A DNA stretch of 64,000 nucleotides from the NCBI RefSeq assembly GCF_021341665.1, contig NZ_JAJTTH010000010.1, positions 62,001 to 126,000 of the forward strand. Direction: 5' to 3'. The position numbers and the translations under genes are program-made. This DNA is from Pseudomonas sp. Au-Pse12. Lineage in GTDB: Bacteria > Pseudomonadota > Gammaproteobacteria > Pseudomonadales > Pseudomonadaceae. The notes under the pieces were generated by a model. That model had not been told where the DNA came from and made no database searches. It worked only from the letters and a program-made list of their open reading frames with translations. How positions within the stretch are numbered: the stretch's first letter is position 1; every line of letters begins with the position of its first letter. This document shows positions 52,176 through 64,000 of the stretch, one piece after another.

Positions 52176-53817
52176 AGACGCGCTCCTTGAAGAGGTCGAT
52201 GCCAATACGTTGATAGGTGTCGATGAAGCGTTCGTCTTCGGTACGTTGTTCCACGTACACGTCGATCAGCTTCGAGATCACGTCGGGCATGTCGTCCTGG
52301 GCGAAGGACGGGCCGAGGATCTTGCCCAGGCTGGCGTCGCGGCTGGCGCTGCCACCCAGGGACACCTGGTAGAACTCCTCGCCTTTCTTGTCCACCCCGA
52401 GGATGCCGATGTGGCCGACGTGGTGGTGACCGCAGGCGTTCATGCAGCCGGAGATGTTCAGGTCCAGCTCGCCGATGTCGAACAGGTAGTCCAGGTCGTC
52501 GAAACGGCGCTGGATGGATTCGGCAATCGGGATCGACTTGGCATTGGCCAGGGAGCAGAAGTCGCCGCCCGGGCAGCAGATGATGTCGGTCAGCAGGCCG
52601 ATGTTCGGCGTGGCGAAACCGTTTTCACGCAGCTCGCCCCACAGGGTGAACAGTTGGCTCTGCTCGACGTCGGCGAGAATCACGTTCTGTTCATGGGAGG
52701 TGCGCAACTGGCCGAAGCTGTAGCGGTCAGCCAGATCGGCGATGGCGTCGAACTGCTTGTCGGTGACATCCCCCGGTGCTACGCCGGTAGGTTTGAGCGA
52801 CAGGGTCACGGCAACGTAGCCCGGCTTTTTGTGCGCCAGGGTGTTGCGCGCGCGCCAGCGGGCAAAGCCCGGGTGCTCCTTGTCCAGGGCCGCCAGTTCG
52901 GCGTCCTGGTTGCTCAGGGCCTGGTAGTCCGGGTCGACGAAGTGCTTGGCCACGCGATGCACTTCGGCATCGGTCAGGGTGGTCTGGCCGCCCCGCAGGT
53001 GGACCATCTCGGCCTCGACTTTCTCGGCGAACACTTCAGGGGTCAGGGCCTTGACCAGGATCTTGATCCGCGCCTTGTACTTGTTGTCACGCCGGCCATA
53101 GCGGTTGTAGACCCGCAGGATGGCATCGAGGTAGCTCAGCAGGTCCTGCCATGGCAGGAACTCGTTGATGAAGGCGCCGACCACCGGGGTGCGGCCCAGG
53201 CCACCACCCACCAGGACTCGGAAGCCCAGCTCGCCAGCGGCGTTGTACACAGGCTCCAGGCCAATGTCGTGGACTTCGATGGCCGCGCGGTCGGAAGTCG
53301 AGCCGTTGATGGCGATCTTGAACTTGCGCGGCAGGTAGGCGAATTCAGGGTGGAAGGTGGTCCATTGACGGACGATCTCGCACCAGGGACGCGGGTCGAT
53401 CAGCTCGTCGGCAGCGACACCGGCGAACTGGTCGGTGGTGACGTTGCGCAGGCAGTTGCCGCTGGTCTGGATGGCGTGCATCTGCACGGTGGCCAGCTCG
53501 GCGAGGATGTCCGGCACGTCTTCCAGGGCCGGCCAGTTGAACTGCACGTTCTGCCGGGTGCTGATGTGCGCGTAGCCCTTGTCGTAGTCGCGGGCGATCT
53601 TGGCCATCATCCGCGCTTGGCGCGAGGTCAGTTGGCCGTAAGGCACGGCAACCCGCAGCATCGGGGCAAAACGTTGGATATAAAGGCCATTCTGCAGGCG
53701 CAGGGGGCGGAATTCTTCTTCGCTCAGCTCGCCTGCCAGATAGCGTCGGGTCTGATCACGGAACTGCTTGACGCGGTCCTCGATGATCCGCTGATCGTAC
53801 TCGTCGTATACGTACAT
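52159..53817 (-). CDS. cysI: Siroheme sulfite (nitrite) reductase, CysI-type
   Basis: A 552-residue siroheme/[4Fe-4S] reductase that converts sulfite to sulfide in cysteine synthesis. The cluster-binding cysteines are present in TDIICCPGGDFC and SGCMNACGHHH. N-terminal half: GELSEEEFRPLRLQNGLYIQ and STRQNVQFNWP, typical of ferredoxin-type or single-chain enzymes. It precedes the DUF934 gene in one operon, as in other Pseudomonas. The upstream region to 54058 holds the operon promoter but no clear binding site was recognised. Confidence 0.9.
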   Translation of the reverse strand: MYVYDEYDQRIIEDRVKQFRDQTRRYLAGELSEEEFRPLRLQNGLYIQRFAPMLRVAVPYGQLTSRQARMMAKIARDYDKGYAHISTRQNVQFNWPALEDVPDILAELATVQMHAIQTSGNCLRNVTTDQFAGVAADELIDPRPWCEIVRQWTTFHPEFAYLPRKFKIAINGSTSDRAAIEVHDIGLEPVYNAAGELGFRVLVGGGLGRTPVVGAFINEFLPWQDLLSYLDAILRVYNRYGRRDNKYKARIKILVKALTPEVFAEKVEAEMVHLRGGQTTLTDAEVHRVAKHFVDPDYQALSNQDAELAALDKEHPGFARWRARNTLAHKKPGYVAVTLSLKPTGVAPGDVTDKQFDAIADLADRYSFGQLRTSHEQNVILADVEQSQLFTLWGELRENGFATPNIGLLTDIICCPGGDFCSLANAKSIPIAESIQRRFDDLDYLFDIGELDLNISGCMNACGHHHVGHIGILGVDKKGEEFYQVSLGGSASRDASLGKILGPSFAQDDMPDVISKLIDVYVEQRTEDERFIDTYQRIGIDLFKERVYAANH

Positions 53818-54058
53818 ATAGGTCCAGTTCTCAGGCTACAGGCGGCGCTCAAGCGCACTTGGCAAATACAGCGGTTAACGGTTTCGGTGCGCTGCTTGGA
53901 CGGCTGTCCGCCGGGTTTTCAGCGGTTTCACCGGTCTTGCCTGCGTTCACGCTCAACGCCACCCATGTAAGCAAATCTGCGCGCACGGCCGCGCACTCCC
54001 AACGGAGCCGCCGAACGATACCAGTTTGCGGTTATGCGCAAAAGTGATGTTTGAGTAT

Positions 54059-54190
54059 ATGCACAGAACCAAAACGACTAACGGTAGGGGCGAGAGAGTA
54101 ACCCTGTTTGTGGTAGGGGCAATCCTGGTCTTAACTGTGGTCGTGTCTTTGAGCAGTCACCGACAAAACCTACTAGAGGCGATGCTATGA
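54059..54190 (+). CDS. Very small membrane protein A
   Basis: A 43-residue reading frame: hydrophilic, basic start (MHRTKTTNGRGERV), one transmembrane helix (TLFVVGAILVLTVVVSL), then a short tail (SSHRQNLLEAML). Its stop overlaps the next start (ATGA, 54187-54190), the pattern of translational coupling. The ribosome site is weak (agtgatg). Length is small, so the call depends on the coupling and on the related second protein. Confidence 0.5.
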   Translation: MHRTKTTNGRGERVTLFVVGAILVLTVVVSLSSHRQNLLEAML

Positions 54191-54300
54191 GCCATCCAAC
54201 CAAAACAAGGAAAAGCGACAGTAGCGTTGATGCTTGGGCCATTCTCTTTCTGATCATACTGGTCGTGGGTACGGCCGTATTTTGGGTCAGTCACAAGTAG
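54187..54300 (+). CDS. Very small membrane protein B
   Basis: A 37-residue reading frame: basic start (MSHPTKTRKSDSSVD), one transmembrane helix (AWAILFLIILVVGTAVFWV) and a tail SHK. It has a better ribosome site (agaggcgatgct). It resembles protein A in layout, including a TKT-basic start and a helix ending VS(H), so the two may be duplicates. Probably an inner-membrane small protein; function unknown. Confidence 0.58.
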   Translation: MSHPTKTRKSDSSVDAWAILFLIILVVGTAVFWVSHK

Positions 54301-54323
54301 TCGAGCCCAATCCAGGAGCCCTA

Positions 54324-54345
54324 ATTGTCGGACAATCATGACAAT
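54324..54345. promoter_or_regulatory. ATTGTC-G-GACAAT palindrome with extra half-site
   Basis: Perfect 13-bp palindrome at 54324-54336, then another GACAAT at 54340-54345 with a 9-base period. It lies 66-87 bases before the substrate-binding-protein start. The shape resembles operators of FCD-type GntR regulators (TTGTC-N-GACAA). The regulator is not in the window. Confidence 0.5.
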
Positions 54346-54410
54346 TTGCCGCCGTTGGCCAGTGCTTTGCCAGTTATACTGCCTGGGAAATTTCTGGGGC
54401 TCTTTTCGTA

Positions 54411-55496
54411 ATGTTCAAGGTTCTGTGCAAATGGGCGCTATGCCTGAGTCTGCCGTTCTGGGCCGTCGCTCATGCAACGTCGGTGGTGTTTCTCAACCCT
54501 GGTAACTCGACGGAAACCTTCTGGGTCAGTTATTCGCAGTTCATGCAGGCCGCCGCACGGGACCTGGGCATGGACCTGCAGATTCTCTATGGCGAGCGCA
54601 ACCCCCAGAACTCTCTCGATCAGGCCCGGGAGCTGTTTCAGCGGGCGCAAAAGCCCGATTACCTGATATTGGTTAACGAGCAGTATGTCGCGCCGCAGAT
54701 CCTGCGCATGTCTCAGGGCGCCGGGGTCAAGCTGTTTATCGTCAACAGCCCGCTGACTGAAGATCAGCAGGCCTTGATCAGCCAAAGTCGCAGCAGCTAC
54801 TCCGATTGGATCGGCAGCATGATGGGCAACGACGAAGAGGCCGGCTATCGGATGCTCAACGAGCTGCTGCGCAAGCACGGCCCATTGCCTGAAGGGCAGA
54901 CCATCGACTTGCTGGCGTTCTCCGGGGTGAAAGTCACGCCGGCGGCGCAGTTGCGCGAGCAAGGACTGCGTCGAGCCCTGGCGGAGCACCCTCAGGTGCG
55001 TCTGCGGCAAATGGTGTACGGCGAATGGAACCGGCAGCGGGCGTACGAACAGGCGGGTCAACTGCTGCAGCGTTATCCGCAGACGCAACTGATCTGGTCG
55101 GCCAACGACGAAATGGCCCTGGGGGCCATGCGCGCCGCCCGGGAACAGGGCCGCAAGCCGGGAGCGGATCTGCTGTTCAGCGCGGTCAACAGCTCGCCCG
55201 AGGCCTTGCAGGCCTTGATTGACGGCAAGTTGTCGGTGCTGATGGCTGGGCACTTCACTATCGGCGGCTGGGCCCTGGTGGCCCTGCATGACGATGCGCT
55301 GGGGCTGGATGCCCGGCGCCTGGGAGGGCCTGACTGGCAATTGTCGCTGTTCCAGTCATTGACCCGCGCCCAGGCCCAGCAGCTCTTGCGCTTTGGCGAT
55401 CAGGTCGGGGCCCGTGTCGATTTTCGCGGGCTGTCCGCCCAGGGCAAGCCAGACAGCTACCGCTATCCCTTCGGTTTGCAACTGTTGCTGCACTGA
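54411..55496 (+). CDS. Periplasmic sugar-type substrate-binding protein
   Basis: A 361-residue periplasmic-binding-protein-like protein of the type I (ribose/LuxP-like) fold. The signal peptide (MFKVLCKWALCLSLPFWAVAHA) is followed by TSVVFLNPGNSTETFWVSYSQFMQAAARDLGM, the first lobe start, and IWSANDEMALGAMRAAREQGRKPGADLLF in the second lobe. No ABC transporter permease or ATPase lies beside it, so it may serve a distant transporter or a sensor. A GntR-like palindrome (54324) and a TATACT sequence just upstream (about 54375) suggest its own promoter. Confidence 0.85.
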   Translation: MFKVLCKWALCLSLPFWAVAHATSVVFLNPGNSTETFWVSYSQFMQAAARDLGMDLQILYGERNPQNSLDQARELFQRAQKPDYLILVNEQYVAPQILRMSQGAGVKLFIVNSPLTEDQQALISQSRSSYSDWIGSMMGNDEEAGYRMLNELLRKHGPLPEGQTIDLLAFSGVKVTPAAQLREQGLRRALAEHPQVRLRQMVYGEWNRQRAYEQAGQLLQRYPQTQLIWSANDEMALGAMRAAREQGRKPGADLLFSAVNSSPEALQALIDGKLSVLMAGHFTIGGWALVALHDDALGLDARRLGGPDWQLSLFQSLTRAQAQQLLRFGDQVGARVDFRGLSAQGKPDSYRYPFGLQLLLH

Positions 55497-55503
55497 CGCC
55501 GCT

Positions 55504-55725
55504 TCAGACGCCAGCCAGGTGCATCGCCAGCTTGGCGATGCCCAGCAGCACCAGTACGAACAGGGTGGTGAAGAGAATGCCCAGCACGATGAAGTGGCTG
55601 GGCTTGCCGTGGCTGAAGTCGCGGGCGCGGTTCTTCCCGCTTTGTACGCCAAAGGCCGCGGCCAGCACGCTTTGCAGCATCTGCAGGAAGGTCGGAGGCT
55701 GATTGTCCTTGCTTGGATCGTCCAT
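55504..55725 (-). CDS. DUF2970 small membrane protein
   Basis: A 73-residue protein: MDDPSKDNQPPTFLQMLQSV LAAAFGVQSGKNRARDFSHG-type N-terminal part, then one transmembrane helix (FIVLGILFTTLFVLVLLGIA). The FLQMLQSVLAAAFGVQS segment is the DUF2970 signature. The ATG at 55725 is chosen from the family N-terminus. It is convergent with the binding-protein gene. Function unknown. Confidence 0.85.
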   Translation of the reverse strand: MDDPSKDNQPPTFLQMLQSVLAAAFGVQSGKNRARDFSHGKPSHFIVLGILFTTLFVLVLLGIAKLAMHLAGV

Positions 55726-55790
55726 AAATCCCTCGACACGGTGGGGTGTCAACAGAGCATAGACAATGCGGGCGGCGATGGCGGATGGGT

Positions 55791-55857
55791 GTAGGCGCTG
55801 GCTTGCCAGCGAAGAAGCCCCGGGGGAGCGCCTTCGCCGGCAAGCCGGCCCCTACCG
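55791..55857. repeat. REPIN
   Basis: Short inverted pair gtaggcgctggcttgccagc ... ccggcaagccggcccctac of the family seen at 42826 and 43411, immediately beyond the metH stop. Confidence 0.8.
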
Positions 55858-55864
55858 CGCCTGA

Positions 55865-59575
<3,711 letters not shown>

Positions 59576-59728
59576 GAGAACTACCTGGTAGGGCCATAAC
59601 GAAGGGCGGCGATCATAGCAAACCTGCATGGTTTTGCGGCATGTGCGGGTTTTGCATGAATATCGCTCATGTTGGTCGTGGGGCGAGACCGATAGAATTG
59701 CGGCGTTTTTTATTTCGGGACCAGGGAC

Positions 59729-62020
59729 ATGCCGTTTCGTTTTATCGTCAGCAGCGCGCTGCTGCTTCTCAGTTCAGTGTGCATGGCCCAAGGTCCGGCG
59801 CCGGCGATTTCCTATACCCGCGACATTCAGCCGATCTTCACCGAGAAGTGCGTGGCCTGTCATGCCTGCTACGACTCCGCCTGTCAGCTCAACCTCGGCA
59901 GTGGCGAAGGCGCGGGCCGCGGCGCGTCGAAGATCCCGGTGTACGACGGCGAGCGCAGCAAGGCCCAGGCGCCCACGCGGCTGTTCTATGACGCCAGCGG
60001 CAAGGCGGCCTGGCAGCGCCAGGGCTTCTATTCGGTGCTCGATGCCCAGGGCAGCCAGGCGGCGCTGATGGCGCGCATGCTCGAACTCGGCCACCGCACC
60101 CCCTTGCAACCCAATGCCAAGCTGCCCAGCGAGATCGTGCTGGGCCTGAGCCGCGAGAACATGTGCCCGCAGCCGGTGGAGTTCGACGCCTATGCCGGTG
60201 CTCATCCCAAGGAAGGCATGCCCCTGGCCGTCACCGGCCTCACCGACCAGCAGTACCAGACCCTGCAACGCTGGCTGGCCTCCGGCGCGCCGATCGACGA
60301 ACAGGGCCTGGCCCCCAGTGCCCGGGAAAGCCTGCAAGTGGCCCAGTGGGAGAACCTGCTCAACGCCCCCGGCGCGCGGGAAAGCCTGGTGGCGCGCTGG
60401 CTCTACGAGCACTGGTTCCTGGCCCATATCTATTTCGAAGGCGGCGAGCCGGGGCACTTCTTCCAGTGGGTGCGCTCGCGTACCCCCAGCGGCCAGCCGA
60501 TCGACCTGATCAACACCCGACGCCCCAACGACGATCCGGGCACCCAGGTGTATTACCGCCTGTGGCCGGTGCAGGGGGTGATCGTGCACAAGACCCACAT
60601 CACCTACCCGCTGAGCGCGGCGAAGATGGCCCGGGTCAAGACCCTGTTCTACAGCGGCGACTGGCAGGTCAACGCCTTGCCGGGCTACGGGCCGGCGCGC
60701 CGGGCCAACCCGTTCGAGACCTTCGAGGCGATTCCGGCCAAGGCCCGCTACCAGTTCATGCTGGATAACGCCGAATACTTCGTGCGTACCTTTATCCGCG
60801 GCCCGGTGTGTCGCGGGCAGATCGCCACGGACGTGATTCGCGATAACTTCTGGGCGCTGTTCCAGGCCCCGGAACACGACCTGTACATCACCGATCCGGC
60901 CTATCGCGGCCAGGCCACGCCGCTGCTGGCCATGCCCGGGCAGAACGACGACGTGGGCAGCGTGCTCAGCCTGTGGCTGGCCTACCGCGACAAGCGCAAC
61001 GAGTACGAAGCCCTGCGCCGCGATTCTTATGCCGAGGCCCCGGCGCCCAGCTGGTCGAGCCTGTGGGCGGGCAACGACAATGCCTTGCTGAGCATCTTCC
61101 GCCACTTCGACAGCGCCTCGGTGACCAAGGGCTTGATCGGCGAGGTGCCGCAGACGATGTGGCTGTTCGACTACCCATTGCTTGAGCGCACCTATTATCA
61201 GTTGGCGGTGAATTTCGACGTGTTTGGCAACGTTTCCCACCAGGCGCAGACCCGGCTGTACTTCGACCTGATCCGCAACGGCGCCGAGCAGAATTTCCTG
61301 CGCCTGATGCCCGCTGGCACCCGTGAGGACTTCCTCGACGATTGGTACCAGAACAGTGGCAAGTTCAAGATGTGGCTGGATTACGAGTCCATCGACGATG
61401 GCAAGCGCAGCGCGCTGAAGCTTGACCTCAAGGACCCGAAGAAGGACTTCGCCAACCAGTTGCAGGCCCGCTACGGCGACCTCAACGCCAAGCCCGACCC
61501 GATCAACCGTTGTGACAGCGCCTACTGTTCGCGGCCGAACATCGACCCGGCGCTGCAGGATGCCGAGCAGGCCCTGAGCCGCCTGGCGTCGCGCCCGGCG
61601 GCGGGGCTCAAGGTCATCGAGCAGTTGCCGGAAGCGACGTTGCTGCGCATCCAGGCACCGAGCGGCAAGCGCGAGTTCTACAGCATGCTGCGCAACCGCG
61701 CCCACAGTAACGTGGCGTTCATGCTGGGCGAGTCACTGCGCTACCAGCCGGGGCTGGACACCCTGACCATTTTCCCGGGCATTCTCAGCAGCTACCCGAA
61801 CTTCATGTTCAACGTCCCGGCCGAGCAGGTGCCGGCGTTTGTCCAGGCCATGCAAGAGGCCCGGGATGCCGCCAGCTTCGAGAAGGTCGTCGAGCGCTGG
61901 GGCATTCGTCGCAGCCACCCGCAGTTCTGGCAGTACTTCCACGACCAGACCCGCTACCTGCAGGAAACCGACCCGGTGGAGGCTGGGGTTCTGGACATGA
62001 ACCGTTACGAAAACCTCTGA
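59729..62020 (+). CDS. cti: Fatty acid cis/trans isomerase
   Basis: A 763-residue periplasmic heme protein that converts cis to trans unsaturated fatty acids in phospholipids in response to solvents and heat. The signal peptide ends VCMA; a c-type heme site CVACH lies at 41-45, as is typical of Cti. Internal segments: TRDIQPIFTEKCVACHACYDS, WLYEHWFLAHIYFEGGEPGHFFQ, and GNVSHQAQTRLYFDLIRNGAE. It diverges from metH, the usual Pseudomonas order. Cti helps membrane stiffening without new synthesis. Confidence 0.95.
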   Translation: MPFRFIVSSALLLLSSVCMAQGPAPAISYTRDIQPIFTEKCVACHACYDSACQLNLGSGEGAGRGASKIPVYDGERSKAQAPTRLFYDASGKAAWQRQGFYSVLDAQGSQAALMARMLELGHRTPLQPNAKLPSEIVLGLSRENMCPQPVEFDAYAGAHPKEGMPLAVTGLTDQQYQTLQRWLASGAPIDEQGLAPSARESLQVAQWENLLNAPGARESLVARWLYEHWFLAHIYFEGGEPGHFFQWVRSRTPSGQPIDLINTRRPNDDPGTQVYYRLWPVQGVIVHKTHITYPLSAAKMARVKTLFYSGDWQVNALPGYGPARRANPFETFEAIPAKARYQFMLDNAEYFVRTFIRGPVCRGQIATDVIRDNFWALFQAPEHDLYITDPAYRGQATPLLAMPGQNDDVGSVLSLWLAYRDKRNEYEALRRDSYAEAPAPSWSSLWAGNDNALLSIFRHFDSASVTKGLIGEVPQTMWLFDYPLLERTYYQLAVNFDVFGNVSHQAQTRLYFDLIRNGAEQNFLRLMPAGTREDFLDDWYQNSGKFKMWLDYESIDDGKRSALKLDLKDPKKDFANQLQARYGDLNAKPDPINRCDSAYCSRPNIDPALQDAEQALSRLASRPAAGLKVIEQLPEATLLRIQAPSGKREFYSMLRNRAHSNVAFMLGESLRYQPGLDTLTIFPGILSSYPNFMFNVPAEQVPAFVQAMQEARDAASFEKVVERWGIRRSHPQFWQYFHDQTRYLQETDPVEAGVLDMNRYENL

Positions 62021-62163
62021 CATAGAGCGTTCAGCGCCCCCCGGACTGCGCATTGGCGCGGCCCGGAGGCGCGCTATACCAAAGTCTATCCCGACAAAAA
62101 TACTAGGACTTTGTCAGCGGCTTCGATTGGCGTAAACTGCGCCCACGTCTGCGAGGAACCACC

Positions 62164-62748
62164 ATGAGCGCCATAACCATTACCGACGCCGCCCACGATT
62201 ATCTGGCTGATCTGCTGTCCAAGCAGAACACCCCGGGGATTGGCATCCGCATCTTCATCACCCAGCCAGGGACTCAGTACGCCGAGACCTGCATCGCCTA
62301 TTGCAAGCCAGGCGAAGAGAAACCCGAAGACAAGGCCCTGGGCCTGAAAAGCTTCACCGCCTACATCGACGCCTTCAGCGAAGGTTTCCTCGATGACGCG
62401 GTGGTCGATTACGCCACCGACCGCATGGGCGGCCAGCTGACCATCAAGGCACCCAACGCCAAGGTGCCGATGGTCAACGCCGACAGCCCGATCAACGAGC
62501 GCATCAACTACTACCTGCAAACCGAAATCAACCCGGGGCTGGCCAGCCACGGCGGCCAGGTCAGCCTGATCGACGTGGTCGAGGACGGCATCGCCGTGCT
62601 GCAGTTCGGCGGTGGTTGCCAGGGCTGCGGCCAGGCCGACGTGACCTTGAAGGAAGGCATCGAGCGCACCCTGCTCGAGCGCATCCCGGAGCTCAAGGGC
62701 GTACGTGATGTCACCGACCACACGCAGAAAGAAAACGCCTACTACTAA
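62164..62748 (+). CDS. nfuA: Fe-S biogenesis protein NfuA
   Basis: A 194-residue iron-sulfur carrier protein. An N-terminal A-type-like domain without the catalytic Cys set (ITITDAAHDYLADLLS, GTQYAETCIAYCKPGEE) is followed by the NifU C-terminal domain with the cluster-binding pair C152 and C155 (FGGGCQGCGQAD). It delivers [4Fe-4S] clusters to target proteins, chiefly under stress. It has its own gene with an intrinsic terminator after it. Confidence 0.96.
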   Translation: MSAITITDAAHDYLADLLSKQNTPGIGIRIFITQPGTQYAETCIAYCKPGEEKPEDKALGLKSFTAYIDAFSEGFLDDAVVDYATDRMGGQLTIKAPNAKVPMVNADSPINERINYYLQTEINPGLASHGGQVSLIDVVEDGIAVLQFGGGCQGCGQADVTLKEGIERTLLERIPELKGVRDVTDHTQKENAYY

Positions 62749-62763
62749 GGCGTTCGCTGCGAA

Positions 62764-62798
62764 CAAAAAAACGGCGCCCCGTGAGCGCCGTTTTTTTA
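62764..62798. terminator. Rho-independent terminator after nfuA
   Basis: AAAAAAACGGCGC ... GCGCCGTTTTTTT hairpin, A run and T run at both ends; shared by nfuA and the convergent cobM. Confidence 0.93.
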
Positions 62799-62910
62799 TG
62801 CCCGCTCCCCCCCCAAAAAAAAAAGAACATCCAATGCCGGCGAACAGGCCCTTGAACCCGGTGTTGCCGGTGAGAGCGCCTGTTCGCTGGCGACAGGGTG
62901 GGGCGATGTT

Positions 62911-63657
62911 TCAGGGGCGGTAGAGGTGCGCGTGCCCAGCGCGGTACAGCGATGACTCGCTGAACGCATCCGTGGCCAGCACCCGGCCAACCAGAATCAG
63001 CGCCGTACGCCGGAAACCCTTGGCCGCAACCTTCTCGGCAATGTCCGCCAGGGTGCCCAGCGCCCAGTCCTGGTCCGGCCAGGTAGCCCGGTGCACCACG
63101 GCAATCGGGCAGTCGGCGCCGTAATGAGGCAGCAGTTCGGCGACGATCTTCTCCAGGTGATTGACCCCCAGGTGAATCGCCATGGTGGCGCCGTGGGCCG
63201 CCAGGCTGGCGAAGTCTTCACCGGCCGGCATCGAGGTCTTGTCCGCATAGCGGGTCAGGATCACGCTCTGGGACACATCCGGCAGGGTCAATTCGGCCCC
63301 CAGCAGTGCGGCGCAGGCGGCGGTGGCGGTGACTCCGGGGACGATCTCGAAGGGAATGCCCAGTTCCCGCAGGCAGCGAATCTGTTCGCCAATGGCGCCG
63401 TACAGGCTCGGGTCGCCGGAATGCACCCGGGCCACATCCTGGCCCTGGTCGTGCGCGTGCTTGATGGCCTCGATGATCTGTTCCAAGTGCAGTTCGGCGC
63501 TGTTGATCACCCGTTCCGCGCGATGCCCATCAAGCACCGCCTGGGGCACCAGCGAGCCGGCATAGATGATCACCGGGCAACGATGAATCAGGCGCTGGCC
63601 CTTGACGGTGATCAGTTCCGGGTCGCCGGGGCCGGCACCGATGAAATAGACAGTCAT
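62911..63657 (-). CDS. cobM: Precorrin-4 C11-methyltransferase CobM
   Basis: A 248-residue tetrapyrrole methylase of the aerobic cobalamin pathway, which methylates C11 of precorrin-4. Signatures: VYFIGAGPGDPELITVKGQRLI at the N-terminus, VARVHSGDPSLYGAIGEQI, and VPGVTATAACAALLGAELT. The ATG at 63657 fits the domain start. The next gene upstream on the same strand encodes CobE, 83 bases away, so this is a cob operon fragment. Confidence 0.95.
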   Translation of the reverse strand: MTVYFIGAGPGDPELITVKGQRLIHRCPVIIYAGSLVPQAVLDGHRAERVINSAELHLEQIIEAIKHAHDQGQDVARVHSGDPSLYGAIGEQIRCLRELGIPFEIVPGVTATAACAALLGAELTLPDVSQSVILTRYADKTSMPAGEDFASLAAHGATMAIHLGVNHLEKIVAELLPHYGADCPIAVVHRATWPDQDWALGTLADIAEKVAAKGFRRTALILVGRVLATDAFSESSLYRAGHAHLYRP

Positions 63658-63740
63658 GGCTGTGTCCTGTGCAAAAAAGGGCGGGAGCTGAGCGGTAGAT
63701 GAAGAGCGCTCATGTTCGAAGAGGGGAATTGTCGGCGATT

Positions 63741-64000
63741 CTACCGGGCAACGGCCAATGCCAGGGTGGCCTGGGCGCATTTTTGCCTGGGAACCCGCAG
63801 TTCGGCCGAGCCACCGGACAGCCTTTCGGCCAGGGCCAGGGCGGCACTTTCGGCGACGCCATAGCAGCCGCTGTGCTCGAAGGCGATGGGCGAACGATGG
63901 CTCAGGCGCGGGGCATAGGGGGCGAGCTGACTGCTGCTGAAGCAGGTCAGCGGCAGTTGCAGCTGTTCGGCCAGTTGCAGCAGGCCGGGCTCGTTGCGCT
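63741..64000 (-). CDS. cobE: CobE/CbiG-C-like cobalamin biosynthesis protein, partial
   Basis: The reading frame enters from the window end and stops at 63741, giving 86 visible C-terminal residues. The pattern LPLTCFSSSQLAPYAPRLSH, then FEHSGCYGVAESAALALAER and QKCAQATLALAVAR, matches the C-terminal half of CbiG/CobE, which assists B12 ring processing. It lies upstream of cobM. The N-terminal part lies beyond the window. Confidence 0.85.
   Translation of the reverse strand, partial: RNEPGLLQLAEQLQLPLTCFSSSQLAPYAPRLSHRSPIAFEHSGCYGVAESAALALAERLSGGSAELRVPRQKCAQATLALAVAR

Noticed and set aside
54157..54339. 60-codon minus-strand frame
   Set aside because: It overlaps two better plus-strand small frames and has no ribosome site or recognisable pattern.
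59576..59728. Possible cobalamin riboswitch between metH and cti
   Set aside because: The gap is short and no B12-box-like sequence or expected helices were recognised.

Overview
The window looks like a chromosomal segment of a fluorescent-group Pseudomonas, probably close to P. protegens or P. chlororaphis. The basis is the high G+C background, several families of Pseudomonas REP/REPIN palindromes, and gene sets typical of the genus: lexA2-imuA-imuB-dnaE2, metH next to cti, an OprD-type porin, and a cysI-like reductase with its DUF934 partner. Base-composition statements here are read by eye, not computed. No rRNA, tRNA, CRISPR array, transposase or integrase was seen.

Layout. 1-475: a ParDE toxin-antitoxin pair, with the toxin cut by the window edge. 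656-6387: a four-gene SOS mutagenesis operon (lexA2-imuA-imuB-dnaE2) that starts divergently from parDE, with a likely LexA2 operator lying over its start codon. 6644-8380: a trio of lipoproteins (CsgG-like, DUF4810, DUF799). 8640-17902: a soluble hybrid histidine kinase, a UvrA-like ABC ATPase, a YdcH-type small protein, a two-gene operon (fatty acid hydroxylase fused to an SRPBCC domain, plus a strictosidine-synthase-like beta-propeller), and two small proteins. 18204-36252: a large fimbrial and signalling island. 36625-44391: a lipoprotein, a LysR regulator, an amidase/MHS transporter/OprD porin module, and small orphan genes among REPINs. 44588-64000: mostly housekeeping and metabolism: a GH63-like glucosidase, an orphan HypX-like protein, SCP2, a histidine phosphatase, SohB, sulfite/nitrite reductase, two very small membrane proteins, a periplasmic binding protein, DUF2970, MetH, Cti, NfuA, CobM and a partial CobE.

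The fimbrial island is the most interesting part. It holds two chaperone-usher systems. Cluster 1 is G+C-rich and ordered pilin-chaperone-usher. Cluster 2 is A+T-richer and ordered pilin-usher-chaperone-minor pilins. Around them are an EvgS/RocS-like sensor kinase with two periplasmic binding domains, two RocA/EvgA-like LuxR-type response regulators, and a RocR-like EAL phosphodiesterase with a degenerate receiver domain. An 18-bp palindrome of the form ATCAAGAA-N2-TTCTTGAT recurs upstream of both pilin genes, the first regulator gene, the adhesin gene and the second regulator gene. This is the pattern expected if one or both regulators control the whole island. The low-G+C block, about 24.36-33.25 kb, begins inside the kinase gene and ends inside the adhesin gene. 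The C-terminal pilin domain of that adhesin resembles the cluster 1 pilin. This suggests that foreign DNA entered an older cluster 1-adhesin-roc locus and replaced the sensory half of the kinase.
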